Below the pieces are notes generated by a model that had not been told where the DNA came from, made no database searches, and saw only the letters and a program-made list of their open reading frames with translations. 37,471 bases of DNA, from the NCBI GenBank assembly GCA_046262495.1, contig JBHEMR010000074.1, positions 1-37,471 on the forward strand, read 5' to 3'. The translations under genes were made by a program, and so were the position numbers. This DNA comes from GCA-003244245 sp046262495 (GTDB lineage Bacteria; Actinomycetota; Actinomycetes; Mycobacteriales; Pseudonocardiaceae). Positions 23,302 to 32,369 of the stretch are shown here, one piece after another (position 1 is the stretch's first letter; each line of letters opens with the position of its first letter).

Positions 23302-25086
23302 TCACCGGCGGAGCTCCCAATGGGCGGCGCCGTCGAGCGGTCCTTCCAGCGGCGTACCCGGGGCGACGTTGCGTAGCTGACTGGTGGTAATGAGCAGAGA
23401 GGCCGGTTGGTAGAGCGGGATCGCCACGGCCAGGTCCCACAGCGCCGCCTCGACGGTAGGGGGTACCGGGCCCGCCGGATCGTCCTGGGTCAGCGCTCGC
23501 TCGATCACCGGCTGCAGGGTCAGGTCGCACAGGTTCGCCGGATTAGGCGGCGCCGGCGCCAGCTTCGCTGGTACCACTAGCGGACACCCGTACCAGGACG
23601 CCAGCTCGCTGGCGGGGTGGCCGGCTGCGGGCTGGGGAGCCACCACGATGTCCACTCCCAGCGGGATTGCGTTGGTGCCAGCCGTCGCGTTGGAGCGCGC
23701 TGAGCTGGCTCCCGCTGGAGCGGTCACCTCGGCAGCCCCGCCACGAGCAGGACCCGCGCTCGGGCTGAGCAAGGAGCCGAACAGCTCATCAGGGTCGACC
23801 TCACGCAGCTCGGCATCGATCCCGGCGGTCCGAAGCTGATCGGCCACCCGCGCTGCGATCGTCCCGTATGGCTCACGGTTCGCCGGCGCCGCTACCACCA
23901 ACCGCAGTGGCTGCCCGGCACGTTCCCAAGCCGCCTGACCGCGGGTGTACCCGGCGTCGGTGAGCAACCGGCGCGTTGTGGCCGAATCCGGCCGCACCGG
24001 GATGCCGGTACCCAGCGCGGTGGCGCGGTAAGCGGACGTAGACGGGGCAAGCACCTCGGAATCGGCCCGCAGCGCCGCTGAGGGGCCACTAGCCACTCCC
24101 GTTGCGATCAGCGCGGAACGGTCCAGCGCCGCAGCCACCGCGGTGCGCACCCGCTGATCGCTCAACACCGCGCTAGCTGGGCGTAACAGCACCGACACCA
24201 GCGCCGGTTGCGGTACGACAGCCGCGGTCAGCCCTGCATTGGCGGTGCGCAGCAACAGCTCGGTAATTGCATCGGGACGGCTGAACAACGCAGCCTGCGC
24301 GCCACCGGTGTGTAGGGCGTCCACCAATGCCGCTTGGCTGCCCTGACGAAACCGGATCCGGTCGACCTGAGCCGGGGCGGCCCAGTACCGGTCGTTGCGT
24401 TCCAGCACCATCTCGCCACGGGATCGGTCTACCGCGGTCATAATGAATGGACCGCCCGAAACTGGCACCCCGACGTCGAGCGCCTTGCTCCAACCACCGG
24501 GCGCGTCCTTGAGTAGATGCGCGGGTAGCAAATTCTGGAACAGGGTGCGCCAGCCGGCGTATGGCCGGTTAAAGACCACTTCGACGGTCTCGCCGCCGTC
24601 CCGGGAGACCACCTGATCGATCAGCTGGTAGCCGGCCGAGTCCACCACGCCGGGTTGGCTGCGCATCTGCTCAGCGAGATAGCTGAAGTCCTCGGCGGCG
24701 ATGGGGGTGATGTCAGACCATTGCGCATTGCGCCGGATCCGGTAGGTGACGGTGAACGGTTCGGTACGCGTGACCTCGGCGGAGTCGAGCAGCGTGTGAT
24801 CGAGCACCCATTGCCCGGCCGGCGTTTGGTGAAACGCCGACGGCAGCAGCAGGCTGGCGACCGCCTCGGAGATCGGCGTCAGGTCAGCCAGCGTGTGCGG
24901 ATTGAAGCCGCCGATCAGCCGGTCTAGCCCGAACACCACCTCGCGCACCGCAGGCGGTGCCGCAGATGAGGTCGTGGCGGGCTGGCGGGGTGGGACCAGT
25001 GCGGCTGAGTGCGGGGTACACGCACCGAGGACAGTTGCGGCGATGAGCGCCGTCACCACCCTGCATGCACCGCCGGACGTACTCAC
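23302..25086 (-). CDS. lpqW: LpqW-like solute-binding-type lipoprotein
   Basis: 594 residues. The lipobox ATVLGAC places the lipidated Cys at 23. A family-5 solute-binding fold follows (FTVTYRIRRNAQWSDITPIAAEDFSYLAEQM, SGGPFIMTAVDRSRGEMVLERND, DQRVRTAVAAALDRSALIATGV). A long Ala/Gly-rich insertion sits at about residues 435-470. The adjacent typA matches the mycobacterial Rv1165-Rv1166 (typA-lpqW) pair. LpqW there influences lipomannan/lipoarabinomannan synthesis rather than transport, so a cell-envelope role is inferred from synteny. The start codon is GTG 25086, with a weak ribosome-binding site. Confidence 0.78.
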   Translation of the reverse strand: MSTSGGACRVVTALIAATVLGACTPHSAALVPPRQPATTSSAAPPAVREVVFGLDRLIGGFNPHTLADLTPISEAVASLLLPSAFHQTPAGQWVLDHTLLDSAEVTRTEPFTVTYRIRRNAQWSDITPIAAEDFSYLAEQMRSQPGVVDSAGYQLIDQVVSRDGGETVEVVFNRPYAGWRTLFQNLLPAHLLKDAPGGWSKALDVGVPVSGGPFIMTAVDRSRGEMVLERNDRYWAAPAQVDRIRFRQGSQAALVDALHTGGAQAALFSRPDAITELLLRTANAGLTAAVVPQPALVSVLLRPASAVLSDQRVRTAVAAALDRSALIATGVASGPSAALRADSEVLAPSTSAYRATALGTGIPVRPDSATTRRLLTDAGYTRGQAAWERAGQPLRLVVAAPANREPYGTIAARVADQLRTAGIDAELREVDPDELFGSLLSPSAGPARGGAAEVTAPAGASSARSNATAGTNAIPLGVDIVVAPQPAAGHPASELASWYGCPLVVPAKLAPAPPNPANLCDLTLQPVIERALTQDDPAGPVPPTVEAALWDLAVAIPLYQPASLLITTSQLRNVAPGTPLEGPLDGAAHWELRR

Positions 25087-25191
25087 GAGGCGACATGCTG
25101 CCGCAAAGCGATCTCCCGAGGTGTCTCCGGGGTCTTCGTTGCCAGACCGCCTCGACCAAGCGTAGTCCGGCCGACGTGCCCGAGTCCGATC

Positions 25192-27117
25192 TTATGGGGC
25201 CGACGTCGATGAACTCCGCGCCACCCGATCCCGGGCTCGCTGCCGGCCCCGCTGGGTAGCGTCCAAGATCACCTTTCGCACCCGCACCACGTCCGGAGCC
25301 ACCTCGACGCACTCGTCGGAGGCACAGAACTCCAGCGCCTCCTCCAATCCGAGCGTCCGCGGTCGAGCCAGCCGCTCGAGTTCCTCGCCGCTGGAGGAAC
25401 GCACGTTGGTGAGCTTGCGCTCCCGGCAAATGTTGAGATCCAGGTCCTCGGCGCGGGGGTTCTCGCCGACCACCATGCCGGCGTAGACCGCGGCACCGGG
25501 CTCGACGAAGAAGGCGCCCCGGTCACCCAGCTGCGTCAACGCGTACCCGGTGACCACGCCGGAGCGGTCAGCAACCAGCGACCCCGAGCGACGGGTACGC
25601 AACTCACCCACCCACGGGCGGTAGCCGTCGAAGACGTGGTGGACCACGCCATTGCCCCGGGTGATGGTGAGGAACTCGGTGCGAAAACCGATCAGCCCGC
25701 GGGAGGGCACCGTGAACTCCAGCCGCACCCAGCCGTCTCCGGAGGTAGCACCGAGCTGTTCAGTCCGGCCCTTGCGGGCGGCCAGCAGCTGCGTCACGGC
25801 GCCAACGTACTCTTCGGGCACATCCACGGTGAGGTGCTCGAACGGTTCGTGCAGAACCCCGTCCACGGTGCGGGTGACCACCTGCGGCTTGCCGACGGTG
25901 AGCTCGAAACCCTCTCGACGCATGGTCTCCACCAAGACGGCCAGCGCCAGCTCACCGCGACCCTGCACTTCCCAGGTGTCGGGCGATTCGGTGGGCGACA
26001 CCCGGATGCTGACATTGCCGACCAGCTCCGCGTCGAGCCGGTTGCGGACCAGGCGGGCGGTGAGCTTGCGACCCCCGCCGCGCCCCGCCAGCGGGCTGGT
26101 GTTGATGCCGATCGTCATCGCGATCACCGGCTCGTCCACGGTGATCCGAGGCAACGGGCGCGGATCGTCGACGTCGGCGAGAGTATCGCCGATGGTGATC
26201 TCCGCGATTCCCGCGATGGCGATCAGGTCACCGGCCTTCGCGCTGGTGGCCGGAACCCGGTCGAGCCCCTCGGTCCGCAGCAGTTCGGTGATCCGGACTG
26301 GCCGGATCGTTCCGTCTTCCCGGCACCACGCCACGGTCTGGCCCTTGTGCAGCCGCCCGGCGCGGACCCGGCACAGCGCGATCCGGCCCAGGAACGTCGA
26401 CGCATCGAGGTTGGTGACGTGCGCCTGCAACGGTGCCTGCTCATCACCGGCGGGCGGCGGCACGTGCGTGAGAATGACGTCAAACAGCGGCATGAGGTCT
26501 TCAGCGTCGGGCAGCTCGCCGTCGCGCGGGCGGGTCAAACTGGCGCGACCGGCCCGGGCGCTGGCGTAGATCACCGGCAAGTCCAGCACCGCCGCGGCGG
26601 TATCGGCTTCGAGGCCTTCTAAGTCCGAGGCGAGATCCAGCAGGAGGTCGTGGGTCTCCTCGACCACCGTCCCGATCCGGGCGTCCGGCCGGTCCACCTT
26701 GTTCACCACGAGCACAACCGGGAGATGCGCGGCTAAGGTCTTGCGCAGCACGAAGCGGGTCTGCGGCAACGGACCCTCGCTGGCGTCGACGAGTAGCAGC
26801 ACGCCGTCCACCATGGACAACCCGCGCTCCACCTCGCCGCCGAAATCGGCGTGCCCCGGAGTGTCGACCACGTTGATGGTGACCGGACCATCAGGTGTGG
26901 ACCGGGTGACCGCGGTGTTCTTGGCCAGGATCGTGATGCCCTTTTCCCGCTCCAGATCGCCGGAGTCCAGTACGCGGTCCACCTCGGTGCGCCCGGTGAC
27001 AGCGCCGGACTGGCGCAGCATGGCGTCGACGAGCGTCGTCTTGCCATGATCGACGTGCGCCACGATGGCGACATTGCGCAGGTCGGTGCGCAGGCGGGCG
27101 GGGGCGACTGTGGGCAC
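25192..27117 (-). CDS. typA: Ribosome-associated GTPase TypA/BipA
   Basis: 641 residues from GTG 27117, which has AGGAG seven bases upstream. A translational GTPase of the EF-G type that binds the 70S ribosome under stress. G1 is AHVDHGKTTLVDAML, G3 DTPGHADFGGEVERGL and G4 VNKVDRPDAR. Domain II follows (about 220-300), then the EF-G-like domains (GRGELALAVLVETMRREGFELTVGKPQV) and the unique C-terminal domain with basic residues (ICRERKLTNVRSSSGEELERLARPR). The frame extends to 27189 but without support. It precedes the LpqW-like gene on the same strand by 105 bp. Confidence 0.96.
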   Translation of the reverse strand: MPTVAPARLRTDLRNVAIVAHVDHGKTTLVDAMLRQSGAVTGRTEVDRVLDSGDLEREKGITILAKNTAVTRSTPDGPVTINVVDTPGHADFGGEVERGLSMVDGVLLLVDASEGPLPQTRFVLRKTLAAHLPVVLVVNKVDRPDARIGTVVEETHDLLLDLASDLEGLEADTAAAVLDLPVIYASARAGRASLTRPRDGELPDAEDLMPLFDVILTHVPPPAGDEQAPLQAHVTNLDASTFLGRIALCRVRAGRLHKGQTVAWCREDGTIRPVRITELLRTEGLDRVPATSAKAGDLIAIAGIAEITIGDTLADVDDPRPLPRITVDEPVIAMTIGINTSPLAGRGGGRKLTARLVRNRLDAELVGNVSIRVSPTESPDTWEVQGRGELALAVLVETMRREGFELTVGKPQVVTRTVDGVLHEPFEHLTVDVPEEYVGAVTQLLAARKGRTEQLGATSGDGWVRLEFTVPSRGLIGFRTEFLTITRGNGVVHHVFDGYRPWVGELRTRRSGSLVADRSGVVTGYALTQLGDRGAFFVEPGAAVYAGMVVGENPRAEDLDLNICRERKLTNVRSSSGEELERLARPRTLGLEEALEFCASDECVEVAPDVVRVRKVILDATQRGRQRARDRVARSSSTSAP

Positions 27118-27154
27118 GCAGGAACTCCTAGATTGGATGCCGGAACCTCCGATG

Positions 27155-27637
27155 TTACTCGGAGGCACCGGTGCAGCCCGCCGCACCACGTCTTTGAGCC
27201 CTTAACAACACTGCGAGATCGGACACAATGGCGCGATCCGCGTCCAACCAATCCAGCTCAGCCAGGTCGGTGACGTCCACCCACCGCAGCGCGGCATGCT
27301 CGCGTGGAACTGGTGTTGCCGTCGGCTGAGCCAACCACGCGACGTGCACCCGCAGTACGTATCCGCCGGGCAGCGCGACGTCCGATCCGAGCCGTTCGCC
27401 CGGCACGACCTCGACGCCGAGCTCCTCACGACACTCGCGGACCAACGCCTCTCGGGCGTCCTCCTCGGGCTCGACCCGGCCGCCCGGCAGCTCCCAGCGA
27501 CCCGCAAGTTCCGGTGGGTAGGCTCGCTGCTGCGCGAGCACCCGCCCCGCGCGAACCAGAGCGGCCGCGACCACCACCGCCGGGTCCGCTTCCGGTTGCT
27601 CGGCGCGGCCCGGGGACTGCTCGGTGTGGCGGCGCAC
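27155..27637 (-). CDS. NUDIX hydrolase (MutT-like)
   Basis: About 160 residues with the complete Nudix box (G-x5-E-x7-REUxEExGU) in the stretch GRVEPEEDAREALVRECREELGV; the glutamates bind Mg2+. WELPGG before it and VHVAWL, EHAALRWVDV after it fit the MutT / CTP-pyrophosphohydrolase group that sanitises oxidised nucleotides. Mycobacterial mutT2 also lies near typA, which supports this. The start is unsure: the frame opens at GTG 27712 inside an inverted repeat, and GTG 27637 and GTG 27577 are alternatives. The domain itself begins near 27580. Confidence 0.87.
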   Translation of the reverse strand: MRRHTEQSPGRAEQPEADPAVVVAAALVRAGRVLAQQRAYPPELAGRWELPGGRVEPEEDAREALVRECREELGVEVVPGERLGSDVALPGGYVLRVHVAWLAQPTATPVPREHAALRWVDVTDLAELDWLDADRAIVSDLAVLLRAQRRGAAGCTGASE

Positions 27638-27693
27638 GCGAACGATGATGGCGGTGGCCCGCCCCGGCCGAAAACGAACCCCCGCGACCTGCC

Positions 27694-27756
27694 GACGTGA
27701 ACTCGACACCACGGACCTTTCTGTCGGGCGGCTGTCGGTGGTGTCGAGTTCACGTC
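27694..27756. repeat. Perfect 19-bp inverted repeat between divergent genes
   Basis: GACGTGAACTCGACACCAC (27694-27712) and its exact complement (27738-27756) flank 25 bp, in the gap between the NUDIX gene and the SEC-C gene. The right arm ends 29 bp before the SEC-C ATG. It may be a paired operator (centres 44 bp apart) or a hairpin in either transcript. Confidence 0.75.
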
Positions 27757-27785
27757 TCGTGGCACCGGGCGACTAGCCTGCACAG

Positions 27786-29507
27786 ATGGCCGAAAATGAT
27801 GTGCTCATCGACGTTGAGACCCTAGTGGGAATGCTCACCGGGGAGGAGCCGCTGGATGCGGCTGGCATCCGATTCGTACTCGATGCACTGACGTTGGCGA
27901 CCGATAGCGCACTGGGCTTTCTCTCCGCCCAGATCGAGTGCCACACCGCCTGCAGCGATGCAATCCAACGCGATGCAGTCCACGCGCAGCTCGCGGCGCT
28001 GCGGTCGCAGGCGCGAAGCAGGGAGGAGAAGGCCGCGGTCGCGCTCATCGCCGCTCGCGCTGCCGAAGGTGCCGGAGACTCCGCGACGGCCTGCGACGTG
28101 CTCGCCGAGGCGCTGACACTGCGCCCGGGCCTGGAGCCGGCGTTGCACGACGCCGCCCAGTACGCCGCGGCGCGCGGAGACTACGTCACAGCGGACCGGT
28201 ATCTGCGGCGCTCCGACATTCCCAGCCCGCTACGAGCGGGCCTGAGCGAGGCCATCGCCGCGACACCCCCCGACGTCGGGCGCAACACGGCCTGCCCGTG
28301 CGGGTCAGGCCGCAAGTTCAAAGCCTGCTGCCGGCTGGATGCGGTATCTCCACTGAGCGCTCGGGCCCAGCTCATCTACGCGCTGCTGGGCACCTACGCC
28401 GAGCGTGCTCCCGGCCTGCAGGTGATCACACCACTGATCGAGCGCACCGAGGACGCGCAACGGTACGCGATGTTCATGCTGGATCTTGCCTTGTTCCACG
28501 GCGGCCTGGTGGACAAGTTCCTCGCCGCCCGAGGTCAATGGCTGCGCCCAGACGAACGCCAGCTCATCGAGGACTGGAAGCGCATCCCGGTCACCCTCTA
28601 TGAGGCGATCGACGTTGCCCGGGACACCAGCGTCACGCTGCGCGCCCTGCCGGACGGTGATCCCATCGAGCTGGTCGACACGTTGTTCTCGCAGTCCGCG
28701 CAGCGGCTGGAGCTGTTCTGCGGCCGGGTGCTGTGTGACGACACCCAACCTCGAATGCTCGCTGTGCCCGTTCATGTTTCCCGGCAACGCCGTCGCGAGC
28801 TGGTCGGTCTGCTCGCCTCAGGTCCATCGATGGAGCAGATCGCGGACTTCTTCGCTCCCGAACCTCCCATCCAGTTCCGCAACAGTGACGGCGACGACCT
28901 GTACGAGTGCAGCGTCACCTATCAGGTGCCCGGCGGGCAGCAGGCCTTCGACCGCCTCATCGAGCGGCTGACCCAGACCGACGAGGACGTCGTCGCCTGG
29001 CACCGGCAGCTGCCCGACGGGCGCGTGCTGAACCTAGGGGTGATCCAACGGACTGGCGATGACTTCACCGTCGCCGCGAACTCTCTCGCGCGGCTGGCCG
29101 AACTCGAAACCCAGCTGCGCGATGTCGTCCCGGCAGCAGTCGAACTACACCGGCAGGCCAAGCGCGTCAGCGAGGAACCGGACGGCCGCGAAGACCGCGC
29201 CATGATCCTGGAAAGCTACTTTCTCGACCCGACGGCCGCCGCCGACGCGGACGACGCCACCGATCGCCTGGGCCGCGACGCCGAAACAAGCTGGCTGGAC
29301 GCTCCTGGCGTGATCGGTGATCTGAGCCCGCGCGAGGCTGCGGCCTCCGACGATCCCGCCATCCGTGCCGAACTGCGCAGCATCATCGACGACGTCGAAG
29401 CCATCCTGCTGCAGACCGAGCGCGCCGGGCAGCCGACAGCAGGTCTGATGAACCCGCACCGCCTCCGCGAAGCGCTGGCCCTGGGCGACGAGGCACTGAC
29501 CAGGTGA
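27786..29507 (+). CDS. SEC-C motif protein of unknown function
   Basis: 573 residues. The N-terminal 160 residues look like TPR-type helical repeats (AAEGAGDSATACDVLAEALTLRPGLEPALHDAAQYAAARGDYVTADRYL). A canonical SEC-C zinc motif CPCGSGRKFKACC lies at residues 170-182, the same knuckle found at the end of SecA. The remaining 390 residues are alpha/beta, acidic and unrecognised, with no membrane segment. The stop codon overlaps the start of the ABC ATPase, so the protein is made together with the exporter, though SEC-C proteins have many roles. The 19-bp inverted repeat lies just upstream of the ATG. Confidence 0.85.
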   Translation: MAENDVLIDVETLVGMLTGEEPLDAAGIRFVLDALTLATDSALGFLSAQIECHTACSDAIQRDAVHAQLAALRSQARSREEKAAVALIAARAAEGAGDSATACDVLAEALTLRPGLEPALHDAAQYAAARGDYVTADRYLRRSDIPSPLRAGLSEAIAATPPDVGRNTACPCGSGRKFKACCRLDAVSPLSARAQLIYALLGTYAERAPGLQVITPLIERTEDAQRYAMFMLDLALFHGGLVDKFLAARGQWLRPDERQLIEDWKRIPVTLYEAIDVARDTSVTLRALPDGDPIELVDTLFSQSAQRLELFCGRVLCDDTQPRMLAVPVHVSRQRRRELVGLLASGPSMEQIADFFAPEPPIQFRNSDGDDLYECSVTYQVPGGQQAFDRLIERLTQTDEDVVAWHRQLPDGRVLNLGVIQRTGDDFTVAANSLARLAELETQLRDVVPAAVELHRQAKRVSEEPDGREDRAMILESYFLDPTAAADADDATDRLGRDAETSWLDAPGVIGDLSPREAAASDDPAIRAELRSIIDDVEAILLQTERAGQPTAGLMNPHRLREALALGDEALTR

Positions 29508-30472
29508 TGGCCGGCTCGGCCACCCCGGCCGCGGTCACTGCGCCGGCTGAGGTGCAAGCGCCGGCGATCCGCGTCCGTGGCCTGCGCAAGGTGTTCGGCT
29601 CCACCGTGGCGGTGTCCGGCATGGACCTCGATGTGCCGGCCGGTGCCGTGCTGGGTGTGCTGGGCCCGAACGGTTCGGGTAAGACCACGATGATCCGCAT
29701 GTTGCTGGCGCTGTCCCGACCCACCGCGGGCACCGTGGAGTTGCTCGGAGCCCCCATGCCGGCCGGCGCCGGCGCGGTGCTGCCGCATGTCGGAGCGCTG
29801 GTGGAAAATCCTGGGTTTCACCCTTTCCTGTCCGGCCGGGAGAACCTGCGGCGGTGCGCGGCAGCCGAGCCACTGTTGTCCACCCGAGCGATCCCCGATG
29901 CGGTGCAGGACGTCCTGAGCCGAGTCGGCCTGGCGAGTGCCGCAGAGCGGCGCTACCGCGCCTACTCGCTGGGCATGAAACAGCGCCTGGGCCTGGCTGC
30001 GGTGCTGTTGGTGCCCCGGCGTCTGGTGATCCTCGACGAACCGACCAACGGCCTGGATCCCGCGGGCACCCGGGACGTCCGGACGATCATTGCCGAGCTG
30101 CACACCGGCGGCGCCACCGTGCTGGTGTCATCGCACCTGCTCGCCGAGGTCGAGGCGACCTGCACGCACGTCGCGGTGCTCGACCACGGGTCACTGATCG
30201 CCGCGGGTCCGCTGGCCGCCCTGCTCGGCGGCGAGGCACCCGCGTTGGACGTGTGCACGCCCGATTCCGCCATCGCGATGCAGGCACTGCGCGAGGCCGG
30301 GATCGGTTGCTCGATCGGCCCAACCGGAGTGCGGGTCGATCTCGCCGGGATCGACCCGCCCACCGTGGTCGCGCTGCTGGTCGGCGCCGGTGTGGCGGTG
30401 CACGAGGTGCAGCGCCGGCGGACCGGGTTGGATGAGCTGTTCGCCCAGCTCACGGAGGGGAACAGTCCGTGA
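29507..30472 (+). CDS. ABC transporter ATP-binding protein (exporter type)
   Basis: 321 residues. Walker A is GPNGSGKTTMIRML, the signature region YSLGMKQRLGLAAVLL (ABC-signature variant), Walker B LVILDEPTNGLDP, and the switch His lies in VLVSSHLLAEVE. The C-terminal 90 residues form the extra domain seen in BcrA/YxlF/drug-resistance ATPases. The start is ATG 29507 (TGATG overlap with the SEC-C stop) or the in-frame GTG 29504. The stop overlaps the permease GTG start. Probably exports a lipid, drug or peptide; substrate unknown. Confidence 0.92.
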   Translation: MAGSATPAAVTAPAEVQAPAIRVRGLRKVFGSTVAVSGMDLDVPAGAVLGVLGPNGSGKTTMIRMLLALSRPTAGTVELLGAPMPAGAGAVLPHVGALVENPGFHPFLSGRENLRRCAAAEPLLSTRAIPDAVQDVLSRVGLASAAERRYRAYSLGMKQRLGLAAVLLVPRRLVILDEPTNGLDPAGTRDVRTIIAELHTGGATVLVSSHLLAEVEATCTHVAVLDHGSLIAAGPLAALLGGEAPALDVCTPDSAIAMQALREAGIGCSIGPTGVRVDLAGIDPPTVVALLVGAGVAVHEVQRRRTGLDELFAQLTEGNSP

Positions 30473-31332
30473 CTACCTCTGTACCCGCGAGCAGCGCGAC
30501 CTTGTCCGGCCCGGTGCACGCTCCCCTGGGACGGCTGCTGCGAAGCGAGCTGCGCTGGGTGCTGCGCCGGCCGCGGACGCAGGTCTGGCTGGGGATACTC
30601 GCGCTGATCCCGGTGCTGATGGGGATCGGCATCATGGCAACCGACTCGCCGGGCGGATTGGGCCTGTTCACCCAGATCGCCGGTAACGGGCTGGTGCTTC
30701 CAGTGGCGGCGCTGTCGATCTCATTGCCGCTGCTGTTGCCGTTAGCCGTGACGATGGCCGCCGCCGACGCGCTGGCTGGGGAGTCTGCGCACGGGACGCT
30801 GCGCGGACTGCTGTTGGCCCCGATCAGCCGGACCCGGCTGGTGCTGGTCAAGGCGGTCGGCGTGCTGGCCGTCGTGGTGGCCGCGGTCGCCGCGGTCGCC
30901 GTGCTCGGCATCGTGACCGGGGTGGTTCTGGTCGGCCCGTCCGGGACCGCGCACGGCATGCTCACCCTGTCCGGGACCGAGGTCGGGCCGGGGTCGGCGC
31001 TGCTGCGGGTGTCGCTGGCCGCGGCGTGGACGGTGGGCCAGCTCGCCGCGGTCGGCGCGGTGGCATTGGCGGTGTCCTCGGCCACCGAGCACCCGCTGGT
31101 GGTGCTCGCAGCGGTGTTGGGTGGCCTGATCGTGTTCGGGGTACTCTCCGCCATTCCCGCCCTGGACTGGCTCCAACCTGTGCTGCTGACCACCGGGTGG
31201 TTCACGATCACCGATGTCTTGCGCGACCCACTGCCGCTGGACAGTTTGGCTTCAACCAGCCTCCGCGCGGCCTGCTACCTGCTGATCGGCCTGGCTTTCA
31301 CGCTCGCCAGAACAGCCACCCGCGAAGCGTGA
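30469..31332 (+). CDS. ABC-2 type permease
   Basis: 287 residues, with about six membrane segments. The cytoplasmic N-terminus has the typical LLRSELRWVLRRPRTQVWL helix before the first segment. The loop after the second segment has ADALAGESAHGTLRGLLLAPISRTRLVLVKA, the ABC-2 coupling region. Starts at GTG 30469 overlapping the ATPase stop (GTGA), so ATPase and permease form one coupled unit with the SEC-C gene in front. Confidence 0.9.
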   Translation: MTTSVPASSATLSGPVHAPLGRLLRSELRWVLRRPRTQVWLGILALIPVLMGIGIMATDSPGGLGLFTQIAGNGLVLPVAALSISLPLLLPLAVTMAAADALAGESAHGTLRGLLLAPISRTRLVLVKAVGVLAVVVAAVAAVAVLGIVTGVVLVGPSGTAHGMLTLSGTEVGPGSALLRVSLAAAWTVGQLAAVGAVALAVSSATEHPLVVLAAVLGGLIVFGVLSAIPALDWLQPVLLTTGWFTITDVLRDPLPLDSLASTSLRAACYLLIGLAFTLARTATREA

Positions 31333-31407
31333 CCACGCACTTCGGCCGACTTTTGATCTGTCCGTGTCCCTGGTGGCATCCGGTGTCGCCGCCTAGCGTC
31401 AGTGATT

Positions 31408-32343
31408 ATGTCTGCTGCAGTGGTCCGGTACCGGTCGCTCGTGGCGGACAGTGCCCGGTGGGAGGGCTTTCTGTTCCGCGACGGCGACATCGTCATCAGC
31501 ACCCCGGCGAAATGCGGCACGACCTGGACGCAGATGATCTGCGCCCTGCTGGTCTTTCAGACCCCGGACTTTGCTCTGCCGCTTGCGGAAATCTCGCCGT
31601 GGCTCGACATGCTGACGACCGACCGCAATGATCTTGTCGCGGCGCTCGAGGCGCAACGGCACCGGCGATTCATCAAAACCCACACGCCGCTCGACGGTCT
31701 TCCCTTCGACGACCGGGTGACCTATGTCTGTGTCGGTCGTGACCCTCGAGATGCTGGCTTCTCCTGGTCCAACCATCTGGCCAACATGGATATGAACTCG
31801 TTCTTCGCCGCCCGGCGCAACGCGGTCGGCCTCGCTGACCTCGACGAACTACAGCCCGACGGACCGCAGGAGGTACCGCCGACCGAGATCGAGCGGTTCT
31901 GGCAGTGGGTCGACAACCCGGCGCCGGCCAGCGAGTCGTCGGCCAGCTTAGCGGGATTGGTGCACCACATCCGTACCTTCTGGCCGGCGCGGGCCGGCGC
32001 CCCCAACCTCGTACTCCTGCACTACGACGATCTCCAGGCAGACCTGGAAGGGCAGATGCGCCGGCTGGCCCGGCGCCTGAACATCGATGTGCCCGAGCAG
32101 CGGTGGTCGCAGCTCGTGCCGGCCGCCCGGTTCGGCGAGATGCGCAGCCGGGCAGACCACCTCGTCCCCAACCGGGGTGACGACCTCTGGCGCGACAACA
32201 CGGAGTTTTTCCACCGCGGGACGAGTGGTCAGTGGCGCGCGCGGCTAAGCAGCGACGACCTTCGCCGATATCACCAGCGCGTCGTTGAGCTGGGCGACCC
32301 AGAGGTGGCTGGGTGGTTGCATCGAGATCCGGCGACCAGTTGA
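31408..32343 (+). CDS. Sulfotransferase
   Basis: 311 residues from ATG 31408 (GTG 31402 is the in-frame alternative). A cytosolic PAPS-dependent sulfotransferase. The 5'-phosphosulfate-binding loop is STPAKCGTTWTQ at about residues 33-44. FIKTHTPLDGLPF follows. The 3'-phosphate-binding motif is VCVGRDPRDAGFSWSNHL. The C-terminal part (FFHRGTSGQWRARLSSDDLRRY) corresponds to the RKGxxGDWK region of the family. It may sulfate a lipid, sugar or secondary metabolite. It starts 75 bp after the permease stop and ends 26 bp before the convergent MocR gene. Confidence 0.9.
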   Translation: MSAAVVRYRSLVADSARWEGFLFRDGDIVISTPAKCGTTWTQMICALLVFQTPDFALPLAEISPWLDMLTTDRNDLVAALEAQRHRRFIKTHTPLDGLPFDDRVTYVCVGRDPRDAGFSWSNHLANMDMNSFFAARRNAVGLADLDELQPDGPQEVPPTEIERFWQWVDNPAPASESSASLAGLVHHIRTFWPARAGAPNLVLLHYDDLQADLEGQMRRLARRLNIDVPEQRWSQLVPAARFGEMRSRADHLVPNRGDDLWRDNTEFFHRGTSGQWRARLSSDDLRRYHQRVVELGDPEVAGWLHRDPATS

Positions 32344-32369
32344 CGGGCGCGCCTGCCATCATTCCCTGC

